Of a stretch of DNA of 6,443 nucleotides, positions 1 to 4,770 are shown one piece after another. Position numbers and translations under genes: made by a program. Location: assembly GCA_964369635.1 (NCBI GenBank), contig CAYJGN010000070.1, positions 1-6,443 on the forward strand. Reading direction: 5' to 3'. The notes beneath the pieces are model-generated. The model ran no database searches, was not told the origin of the DNA, and was given only the letters and a program-made list of their open reading frames with translations. The DNA is from CAYJGN01 sp964369635 (lineage in GTDB: Bacteria; Bacillota; Clostridia; Oscillospirales; Ruminococcaceae). Within the stretch, counting starts at the first letter, position 1; every line of letters begins with the position of its first letter.

Positions 1-34
1 AGAATTGCCGCCATTAAATAAGCGAAGCGCATAG

Positions 35-69
35 AAAAAGCCCTCACAAAATCTATGATTTGTGAGGGC
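35..69 (-). terminator. Rho-independent terminator
   Basis: A perfect 11-bp inverted repeat (arms 40-50 and 59-69, 8-base loop) is followed on the minus strand by a T5 run (39-35). This is a textbook intrinsic terminator for leftward transcription. The nearest upstream minus-strand gene ends at 196, so it would end that transcript after a 3' UTR of roughly 130 bases holding several hairpins. It could instead belong to a small RNA encoded between 70 and 195. Confidence 0.75.
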
Positions 70-74
70 GTAGC

Positions 75-121
75 TTTGTCGATTTATCGGCAAATTAATG
101 AGGGTTTGGGAAACTTCCCAA
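75..121. repeat. Two short hairpins beside oriT-like palindrome
   Basis: Two inverted repeats lie next to each other. Positions 75-94 form an 8-bp stem with one G-T wobble and the loop TTTA. Positions 106-121 form an arm pair TTGGGAA/TTCCCAA with almost no loop. No open reading frame of note runs through this stretch. With the palindrome at 122-161 and the terminator at 40-69 they make the region unusually rich in dyad symmetry, as in transfer origins or recombination sites. The function is not established. Confidence 0.5.
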
Positions 122-161
122 CAAGCAAAAAGCAAGGGTGTGTACAACCTTGCCCTGCTTG
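122..161. other. Nested imperfect palindrome, candidate oriT
   Basis: A 40-base nested inverted repeat. The outer arms CAAGCA (122-127) and TGCTTG (156-161) are perfect, as are the inner arms GCAAGG (132-137) and CCTTGC (148-153). They are separated by an A4/C2 asymmetric internal loop and capped by a two-base-pair extension with loop TGTA. The layout resembles the transfer origin of conjugative or mobilisable elements, where a relaxase binds a hairpin and nicks beside it. I have an unverified impression that similar sequence occurs near mobilisation genes of Tn1549-like elements of Clostridia. No relaxase gene is inside the window; one might lie beyond the left edge. Alternatives are a structured 3' UTR, a small RNA or an integration-site relic. 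Confidence 0.35.
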
Positions 162-195
162 CCAGTTTTGTGAATGACAATAACATCAAATCAAC

Positions 196-1056
196 TTAAT
201 TAGTGTCTATGTTGTTATTTTCAAATTCAACATTAAGTTCGTTTCTATTTATTTTATGTATTTTCTCAAGATGATTCATACTCAAAGATATACGTCCATT
301 ATAATCTTCCAATGTTTCCATTTCTAATATCCCAGTAGTAGTTAGAATATTAGCAATTTTATTTGGCATCCCTTTGTTGTTTTCTTTATTGGGGATAAAT
401 GCAGAATCTTTCCAGATCTTAATCAAAATGGCCTTTTCAATTTCTACTCTGTTTTCTTGGGTACAGATGTATTTTTGTTGAACCATTTTTTTGTTTGTTA
501 AGTCAAAAATATAAAAGGTGAATACTTTTGATTTGTACTCCTCTAAATCAAAGATAATGGTATCATCTAAATAATATAAATTGAGAATATATAATGCACC
601 TAAAGCATGCAATAAATTAACTAAACTTGAATAAGCAAGTGAGTTTTTTCTGTCATGTTTAATATTTTGATATGCAATTTTCCACTTTGAGCCACTACTA
701 CCCCTTTTACTTGATTTATGCAAGGGTTTGATTAATCTATACTGTTCTGTAAAAGAAGTATTCGCCACTGTTATTTCAAGCACCTTTTTGTTAGTTCCCC
801 AAATTTCTTCAATTCTTTTTAGGCAGTCTGTATCAAAATATAAATCTTTTTTATTATTAGGTATGTCAAGATTTCCACTATTTGTTTGGTATATTTCTTT
901 TGCAATGGATTCTATTTCAATAGAACATCTTAATATAAGGCTTCCGAAAAGAATTGAACACGTGTTAATATTAGTGTCGCAAAAGGCAACAACTTTTGAA
1001 ATTGATATAACTTCATCTTCTATACTTTGGTAAATTTGCCAATAAAAATTATTCAT
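196..1056 (-). CDS. Hypothetical protein, possibly HEPN-like
   Basis: I do not recognise this 286-residue protein with confidence. It has no signal peptide and no convincing membrane segment, so it is probably cytoplasmic. Residues 1-57 look helical (SLILRCSIEIESIAKEIY at 39-56). Residues 125-162 hold the most distinctive stretch, WKIAYQNIKHDR followed by a leucine/alanine-rich helix (NLLHALGALYILNLYY). Motifs of the type YN-x-x-KH-x-R before such a helix recur in HEPN-like and uncharacterised accessory proteins; this is recollection, not a search result. The C-terminal third is charged and rich in Asn, Lys and Ile. The ATG is preceded by AAAGGA about 9 bases upstream, supporting this start. 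No clear promoter is visible, so it may depend on read-through past the ssrA terminator. It is richer in A+T and Asn/Lys codons than the core genes and sits just past the 3' end of ssrA, both consistent with acquired DNA. Confidence 0.8.
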   Translation of the reverse strand: MNNFYWQIYQSIEDEVISISKVVAFCDTNINTCSILFGSLILRCSIEIESIAKEIYQTNSGNLDIPNNKKDLYFDTDCLKRIEEIWGTNKKVLEITVANTSFTEQYRLIKPLHKSSKRGSSGSKWKIAYQNIKHDRKNSLAYSSLVNLLHALGALYILNLYYLDDTIIFDLEEYKSKVFTFYIFDLTNKKMVQQKYICTQENRVEIEKAILIKIWKDSAFIPNKENNKGMPNKIANILTTTGILEMETLEDYNGRISLSMNHLEKIHKINRNELNVEFENNNIDTN

Positions 1057-1074
1057 AGGTATTTTCCTTTCTCT

Positions 1075-1124
1075 AAATATAAAATAAATCCGAACCCTTC
1101 CCCAATCGGGTAAAAGTTCGGATT
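1075..1124 (-). terminator. ssrA terminator
   Basis: Reading leftward from ssrA, arms 1124-1116 and 1095-1087 form nine perfect pairs. The helix continues inward to about 17 pairs, with two G-U wobbles and one A/G mismatch, closing on a GATT loop. It is followed on the minus strand by a T-rich tail (TTATTTTATATTT, ending about 1075). It begins ten bases after the encoded CCA of tmRNA, so it should terminate ssrA and largely insulate the gene at 1056-196. Confidence 0.85.
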
Positions 1125-1133
1125 ATCTGCTTT

Positions 1134-1476
1134 TGGTGGAGGCGAGGGGAATTGAACCCCTGTCCGAAAAGCTATTCATGCGAAATACTACGAGTGTAGT
1201 TTATTGTTTGGTTTCCCGCCCGGGCAGACAAAAAACAAACCGCTCCGTTTGGTATCCTCTAATACAAGAGTGCGGTCGAGAAATCCCGCAAACTCGTTCA
1301 CCACTAAAATGACACCCGCAAGGGCCCGTGGTCCCTCCCTCTTGGATGGCTGCCTAATTAGGCAGCGTAAGAATAATTCTTATTAGCGTTTATATTTAAA
1401 CATTTGGTAGTTTTAAGAGTTGCCGCTCTACTCGCATTCCCCACTTCAGGCTCCCCGTCGAAACCTTTACGCCCCC
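1134..1476 (-). ncRNA. ssrA: Transfer-messenger RNA (tmRNA)
   Basis: This is a complete one-piece tmRNA of about 343 bases. The 5' end GGGGGCG (1476-1470), continuing GTAAAGGTTTCGACGGGGA, is the family signature. It pairs over seven positions with CGCCTCC (1144-1138), leaving discriminator A and an encoded CCA (1136-1134). A T-arm GGGG-TTCAATT-CCCC lies at 1160-1146. tmRNA enters ribosomes stalled on broken mRNAs, accepts alanine, then serves as template for a degradation tag, with SmpB as its partner. An 18-base perfect palindrome at 1349-1366 encloses the tag stop codon, as expected for helix 5; pseudoknots should occupy the rest. The gene lies 25 bases below smpB. No strong promoter is visible, so it may be made by processing of the smpB transcript or from an unrecognised promoter. 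Its 3' end is intact, as it would be even if an element had integrated there. Confidence 0.97.
1358..1387 (-). other. tmRNA tag-peptide reading frame
   Basis: The internal reading frame of ssrA reads GCU AAU AAG AAU UAU UCU UAC GCU GCC UAA. The encoded tag is ANKNYSYAA, preceded in the cell by the alanine carried on tmRNA. I chose GCU (1387-1385) as resume codon because the preceding UAAAC resembles the UAGUC before the E. coli resume codon; starting one codon earlier would add Asn. The stop lies in the 1349-1366 palindrome. The end YAA differs from the common LAA, but the terminal Ala-Ala recognised by ClpXP is kept. Confidence 0.8.
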
Positions 1477-1482
1477 ATATCT

Positions 1483-1503
1483 AAGCGGTATAACCGCTTT
1501 TTT
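1483..1503 (+). terminator. Hairpin between smpB and ssrA
   Basis: A perfect 7-bp inverted repeat (1483-1489 and 1493-1499, loop ATA) is followed on the plus strand by a T6 run (1498-1503). It is therefore shaped as an intrinsic terminator for rightward transcription, although no rightward gene exists here. In the leftward direction it begins just after the smpB stop and is followed by AGATATGGGGG, not a U-run. There it should not terminate well, and could serve as an mRNA 3' barrier or a processing landmark before tmRNA. Confidence 0.45.
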
Positions 1504-1960
1504 ACTGTTGACTTCTCTCTTTTATTGCTCTGTCCATACTTCTCTTCGCCGACTTCTCTGCTATATCCGCTCTCTTATCATAAAGCTTTTTACCCTTGCA
1601 GATACCAACTTCCACCTTGACATATGAATTTTTAAAATAAATCTTCGTCGGCACTATTGTCAGTCCGTCCTGCTTGATTTTTCCGATAAGTTTGTTTATC
1701 TCGCTCTTATGCATAAGGAGTTTTCGCACCCGTATCGGGTCTTTATTGAATATATTTCCCTTTTCATAGGGACTTATATGCATTTGTTTTATGAAAATCT
1801 CGCCATTTGTTATATCGCACCATGCTTCTTTAAGGTTGACTTTACCGCCTCTTATCGACTTTACTTCGGTGCCAAAAAGCTCAATCCCTGCTTCGATAGT
1901 TTCGAGGACAAAGTATTCATGATAAGCTTTTTTATTCTGAGCTACAATTTTAATTGCCAT
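1502..1960 (-). CDS. smpB: SsrA-binding protein SmpB
   Basis: This 152-residue protein has the usual SmpB length. SmpB binds the tRNA-like domain of tmRNA and delivers it to stalled ribosomes, with its C-terminal tail probing the empty mRNA channel in trans-translation. Family hallmarks are visible: the GTEVKSIRGGKVNLKEAW block at residues 30-47 of the OB-like barrel, the MHISPYEKGN and RVRKLLMHKSEI segments, and GKKLYDKRADI at about 123-133, which leads into a basic tail rich in Lys, Arg and Ser. The ATG follows a purine-rich site (AGAAGG, about 11 bases upstream). The gene starts 20 bases after the recR stop and ends 25 bases before the tmRNA 5' end, so both trans-translation partners are adjacent, a common arrangement. 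No internal defect is seen. Confidence 0.97.
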   Translation of the reverse strand: MAIKIVAQNKKAYHEYFVLETIEAGIELFGTEVKSIRGGKVNLKEAWCDITNGEIFIKQMHISPYEKGNIFNKDPIRVRKLLMHKSEINKLIGKIKQDGLTIVPTKIYFKNSYVKVEVGICKGKKLYDKRADIAEKSAKRSMDRAIKERSQQ

Positions 1961-1980
1961 AATACCCGCCTTCTAAACTT

Positions 1981-2580
1981 CTAAAGTTCGCTTCTTCCCT
2001 CAAGCGCTCTTGAGAGAGTTATCTCATCTGCATATTCAAGGTTTGATCCTATTGGAATACCATAGGCAAGCCTTGAGATTTTAACCCCCATAGGTTTCAG
2101 TAGTCCTTTTATATAGATAGCTGTTGCTTCGCCTTCAACCGTTGGGTTCGTTGCCATTATTATCTCTTTAATATCATTTTCCGAAACTCGATAGAGAAGC
2201 TCTTTTATCTTTATCATATCAGGACCTATTCCGTCCATCGGGGAAATAAGACCATGCAAAACATGATAGAGACCCTTATACTCGCGCGTTCTCTCAAACG
2301 CCAAAACATCTTTCGGATCTTCAACAACACAGATGATAGATGAATCACGCCCTTTATCACTGCAAGTTGGGCATAGCTCTTCTTCGGTGAAATTCTGGCA
2401 TACTTTGCAAAGGCGAAGTTTCATCTTTGCATCGAGAACTACCTGCGAGAACTCACGCACATCTTCTTTTTCCATAGATAAAACATGAAAAGCAATCCGC
2501 TGCGCTGATTTGCGACCAACGCCTGGCAGCCTTTCAAACTGCTCTATTAGTTTTGTCAGCAATAGAACATTATATGCCAT
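1981..2580 (-). CDS. recR: Recombination mediator RecR
   Basis: This 199-residue protein matches the usual RecR length. RecR works with RecO, and RecF at gaps, to load RecA on SSB-coated single-stranded DNA in the RecFOR pathway. Seen in order: a helix-hairpin-helix with LPGVGRKSAQRIAFHVL at residues 18-34; a four-cysteine zinc finger at C58, C61, C70 and C73; and a Toprim domain from about residue 80 with VVEDPKD (85-91) and the later MATNPTVEGEATA motif. I start it at the ATG at 2580, giving MAYNVLLL, the normal N-terminus. The frame stays open upstream, but those 26 extra codons overlap ebfC and do not resemble RecR. The ebfC stop and this start are separated by one base (TAA-A-ATG), and only a weak AGGGA lies upstream. 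Translational coupling to ebfC is therefore likely. Confidence 0.97.
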   Translation of the reverse strand: MAYNVLLLTKLIEQFERLPGVGRKSAQRIAFHVLSMEKEDVREFSQVVLDAKMKLRLCKVCQNFTEEELCPTCSDKGRDSSIICVVEDPKDVLAFERTREYKGLYHVLHGLISPMDGIGPDMIKIKELLYRVSENDIKEIIMATNPTVEGEATAIYIKGLLKPMGVKISRLAYGIPIGSNLEYADEITLSRALEGRSEL

Positions 2581-2581
2581 T

Positions 2582-2923
2582 TTAGAGAAGTCCCTGCATA
2601 CCGAGTGCGCCTGAAATTTTCCCAAGCTCTGATTCCAAAGTCTTGTCGATATCAGCAATAACCTGATTAACAGCCGCCGCCACTAAATCCTCGAGCATCT
2701 CAAGGTCTTCAACGTCAACTACATCTGGATCTATCTTTACCTCTTTTACCTGCTTTTTACCAAGCATAACAACCTTCACAGCATTGCCGCCAGATGTTGC
2801 CGAGAACTCTCTCTCCTCGATTTCCTCTTGCTTTGTCGCCATGTCTGACTGCGCTTGTTGCGCCTGTTTTAGCATATTTTGCATATCACCTTTGTTGTAA
2901 CCATATGGCATTCTTGCTTTCAT
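2582..2923 (-). CDS. ebfC: YbaB/EbfC family nucleoid-associated protein
   Basis: This 113-residue protein is of the YbaB/EbfC family, small dimeric DNA-binding proteins found almost always between dnaX and recR. Residues 12-40 form a long charged, Gln-rich helix (MQNMLKQAQQAQ). The following GGNAVKVVMLGKKQVKEVKI segment (45-64) is the family's beta-strand core, and a second helical region runs from about 72 to 105. I keep the first ATG because AAGGAGA lies about 8 bases upstream. That site is formed by the last codons of dnaX, whose stop is two bases before this start, so the two genes probably share translation. The next Met, five codons in, lacks a site. Its cellular role is nucleoid-associated but not precisely defined in the family, and nothing here adds to it. 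Confidence 0.95.
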   Translation of the reverse strand: MKARMPYGYNKGDMQNMLKQAQQAQSDMATKQEEIEEREFSATSGGNAVKVVMLGKKQVKEVKIDPDVVDVEDLEMLEDLVAAAVNQVIADIDKTLESELGKISGALGMQGLL

Positions 2924-2925
2924 AA

Positions 2926-4512
2926 TTAATTCTCCTTTATTTTAACTTCCACGCCCATATTTTCAGCCTCTGTTAGCAGACTGTCGAGCGGGTTTTCTTC
3001 TTTAATTTTCTCTACTTCACCATTATATGGGCCTATCGGGTATGACTTTCCGAGTATTCTCTCGATAGTTTCTTTTATATCTTTTTTTGATTTATCATTC
3101 TCTCGAACTAAACTTAAAAAACTTGGATTTTGTGCATCTATTAAAATCCTATTTTCAACAAAATACGCCGATGAATTTAGCAGAGATGCACCGAGAAGTT
3201 TGTTAATTTTAAATAGCTCTTCGACTATACTATCCCAGTTTGGTACAGCGCCTTGCGCAGGACTGCTCTGCATATCATTATCTGACTCTCTGCTATTAGC
3301 ATCTTTTTTCTGCGGTTCTGCTTTTTGTGCTTTTAAAGGCTTTATTTCCGCCGCATTTTTCTGAGCACCTTCTGACATACTCTCAACTTTTGATTTTGAA
3401 GCAGCTAAAACATTTCGCTCTTCTGCCGCAGCTACTACTTGCCTCTCTTCAACACAAAGAGATAAAAGGGACATTTCAGTCTCTATATAGACGTTTTTCG
3501 AAAGATTTTGCGTTTTATATATTCCAAAAAGCTTATCGGCAAGGTTTAGCAGATAACTCTCACTTTGCTTTTCTGCAATAGCTTTTAGCTTTTCTCTATC
3601 TGCGAGCGGATTTAAAAGCGCCACTTCTCCTTTAGTTTTAACAACTAAAATATCTCTGACAACCGATGAAAGCTCGAATATTAGCCTTCCTAAATCTTTG
3701 CTCTTATGATAAAGATCCGATAATATTTCTATTAGCTTTTGAGGTTTTTTCTCGATAATAGCCTCAATTATCGCAACTCGGTACTCACAATTTGAAATAC
3801 CCGCTATCTCTTCAACTGCATTCTCGTCAATAATTTCAACTGTATTTGCGCATTTATCAAGTATAGATAGTGCATCACGCATACCGCCGTCGGCAATAGT
3901 TGCAATAGTTAGAGCGCCTTCATTTGTAAGCTCTATCTCCTCTTCACTCGCAACTTTTAAAAGATGCTTTTTTATAGTTTCAACTTCTATCCGATAGAAA
4001 TCAAATCGCTGACAACGAGACAGAATAGTTGCCGGAATTTTATTAACTTCGGTTGTTGCTAAAATAAAAACAACATGCTCCGGTGGCTCTTCTATTATCT
4101 TTAAAAGCGCATTAAATGCTTGATTTGTCAGCATATGCACCTCATCAATTATATATATCCTGTATTCACAAACAGATGGGGTGAAAAAAGCTTCCTCTTT
4201 TAGAGCTCGAATACTATCAACACCGCTCGTTGAAGCTGCATCTATCTCGATAACATCCATAAGGCTCTCATTCTCGATTCCCTTGCAGATATCGCACTCA
4301 AGACAAGGTTCTCCATCTTTAATGTTCTGACAGTTTAGCGCTTTTGCAAGAATTCGAGCAGAGGTTGTTTTTCCCGTTCCGCGCGTCCCTGTGAAAAGAT
4401 ATGCATGGAATGTTTTATCTGCACGAAGTTCATTTAAAAGGGGTGTGGTTATATGAGATTGACCGACGAGTGAAGCAAAGTTTCGTGGTCGGTATTTTCT
4501 GTAAAGAGCCAT
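2926..4512 (-). CDS. dnaX: DNA polymerase III subunits gamma/tau
   Basis: This 528-residue protein is the ATPase of the DNA polymerase III clamp loader, which opens the sliding clamp and, as tau, links the polymerases at the fork. Seen: the N-terminus MALYRKYRPRNFASLVGQ; Walker A GTRGTGKTT (42-50); four zinc ligands C61, C70, C73 and C76; Walker B IIDEVHML (121-128); sensor 1 ATTE (152-155); and the SRC arginine-finger motif at 165-167. Clamp-loader domain III follows to about residue 355, then an Ala/Glu/Lys-rich linker (about 356-424) and a smaller tau-type C-terminal domain. I chose the ATG at 4512 because AGGAGG lies four bases from it and MALYRKYRP is the conserved start. A GTG 21 bases further upstream lies within the SRP RNA terminator. 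The gene heads the dnaX-ebfC-recR-smpB set and has no promoter of its own that I can see, so it probably depends on read-through from ffs. A possible slippage site lies in the linker. Confidence 0.98.
   Translation of the reverse strand: MALYRKYRPRNFASLVGQSHITTPLLNELRADKTFHAYLFTGTRGTGKTTSARILAKALNCQNIKDGEPCLECDICKGIENESLMDVIEIDAASTSGVDSIRALKEEAFFTPSVCEYRIYIIDEVHMLTNQAFNALLKIIEEPPEHVVFILATTEVNKIPATILSRCQRFDFYRIEVETIKKHLLKVASEEEIELTNEGALTIATIADGGMRDALSILDKCANTVEIIDENAVEEIAGISNCEYRVAIIEAIIEKKPQKLIEILSDLYHKSKDLGRLIFELSSVVRDILVVKTKGEVALLNPLADREKLKAIAEKQSESYLLNLADKLFGIYKTQNLSKNVYIETEMSLLSLCVEERQVVAAAEERNVLAASKSKVESMSEGAQKNAAEIKPLKAQKAEPQKKDANSRESDNDMQSSPAQGAVPNWDSIVEELFKINKLLGASLLNSSAYFVENRILIDAQNPSFLSLVRENDKSKKDIKETIERILGKSYPIGPYNGEVEKIKEENPLDSLLTEAENMGVEVKIKEN
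3296..3312 (-). other. Possible frameshift or slippage site in dnaX
   Basis: At dnaX codons 401-404 the frame reads CAG AAA AAA GAT, an A6G run (3309-3303). A shift to the -1 frame would give AGA TGC TAA, stopping at 3298-3296 and yielding a gamma-like protein of about 405 residues that keeps domains I-III. In E. coli a similar A6G run makes gamma, but there the phase is A-AAA-AAG; here it is AAA-AAA-G, which pairs less well after a -1 slip. No obvious upstream SD-like stimulator or close hairpin is visible. It may be a chance A-run in an AT-rich gene. Confidence 0.25.
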
Positions 4513-4516
4513 ATTA

Positions 4517-4522
4517 CCTCCT
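4517..4522 (-). promoter_or_regulatory. dnaX ribosome binding site
   Basis: The hexamer AGGAGG, followed by TAAT and then ATG, fixes the dnaX start at 4512. It begins only two bases after the T6 run that ends the SRP RNA gene (4530-4525), so no independent leader separates the two. Confidence 0.9.
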
Positions 4523-4524
4523 CT

Positions 4525-4535
4525 AAAAAACACTG
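4525..4535 (-). terminator. ffs terminator U-run and helix base
   Basis: The terminal helix of the SRP RNA (4531-4552 with 4637-4658) is followed directly on the minus strand by T6 (4530-4525). The outermost pairs CACTG/CAGTG are perfect. The helix plus U-run has the shape of an intrinsic terminator, although its loop is the whole SRP RNA. Read-through would feed dnaX. Confidence 0.6.
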
Positions 4536-4658
4536 CTATTTATGATGTATCGACTGGCTGCGGCACCCAGGTGATTCCGCTTAATGCTGCTCGGTTCCCC
4601 GCCTGACATGGTTCACGGATACCTGTCGCACAGGGCCGATACACCAAAAATAACAGTG
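4531..4658 (-). ncRNA. ffs: Signal recognition particle RNA, small (4.5S) type
   Basis: This is the RNA scaffold of the signal recognition particle, which binds Ffh and targets nascent membrane and secreted proteins to FtsY. The conserved domain IV hairpin is visible. GTCAGG and AGCAGCA flank the apical stem CGG-GGAA-CCG, with the GGAA tetraloop at 4598-4595, and the upstream GAACCATGTCAGG is typical. Its ends pair in a 22-bp helix (4658-4637 with 4552-4531) containing two G-U wobbles and one U-U mismatch. The mature RNA may be shorter, about 4645 to 4544, after trimming. With roughly 100-128 bases and no Alu domain seen, it is the small type, unlike the long B. subtilis scRNA. It has its own promoter at 4711-4683 and lies directly before dnaX, its usual neighbour in Bacillota. 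Confidence 0.95.
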
Positions 4659-4682
4659 CATTCTCATCTAAACGACTAAATT

Positions 4683-4711
4683 ATTATATCACAAAAAAAT
4701 AAAAAATTCAA
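4683..4711 (-). promoter_or_regulatory. Sigma-A promoter of ffs
   Basis: On the minus strand, TTGAAT (4711-4706) and a perfect TATAAT (4688-4683) are separated by 17 bases. TG at 4691-4690 makes an extended -10 element. T-rich DNA around the -35 box may act as an UP-like element. Initiation is expected near 4676, about 18 bases before the SRP RNA terminal helix. It probably also drives the downstream dnaX set. Confidence 0.85.
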
Positions 4712-4723
4712 TAAAAATTGACG

Positions 4724-4758
4724 GAAAAATAGATACAAGATATAAATGGTACATCTAT
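4724..4758 (-). terminator. Weak candidate terminator after TPR gene
   Basis: On the minus strand, TACATCTAT (4750-4758) and ATAGATACA (4729-4737) form a nine-pair stem with two G-U wobbles. It is AU-rich with a 12-base loop and is followed by T5 (4729-4725). It lies 12 bases after the stop of the upstream TPR gene and just before the ffs promoter, the right place to separate the two units, but the stem is weak. Confidence 0.35.
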
Positions 4759-4770
4759 ACTTATTTCTAT

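Noticed and set aside
1..32. A leftward gene starting at the ATG at 32-30 or 14-12
   Set aside because: The frame is open to the left edge, but no ribosome binding site precedes either ATG and the first lies next to the terminator U-run. Too little sequence is visible to support a call.
1477..1516. A dedicated ssrA promoter using TTATAC at 1493-1488
   Set aside because: No acceptable -35 element lies 16-18 bases upstream, and the hexamer is part of the hairpin at 1483-1499.
1204..1620. Short rightward reading frames across ssrA and the end of smpB
   Set aside because: They are antisense to tmRNA and smpB, lack ribosome binding sites, and the sequence is fully explained by those genes.
2581..2658. 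A 26-codon upstream extension of recR
   Set aside because: It overlaps the 3' end of ebfC in another frame and has no similarity to RecR, whose usual N-terminus starts at the ATG at 2580.
3327..3581. An 84-codon rightward reading frame inside dnaX
   Set aside because: It is a mirror of the low-complexity dnaX linker and adjoining region on the opposite strand, with no start signals.
4513..4533. A GTG start at 4533 giving DnaX seven extra N-terminal residues
   Set aside because: It lies in the SRP RNA terminator and its codons include the AGGAGG that serves the ATG at 4512. The conserved N-terminus MALYRKYRP begins at that ATG.
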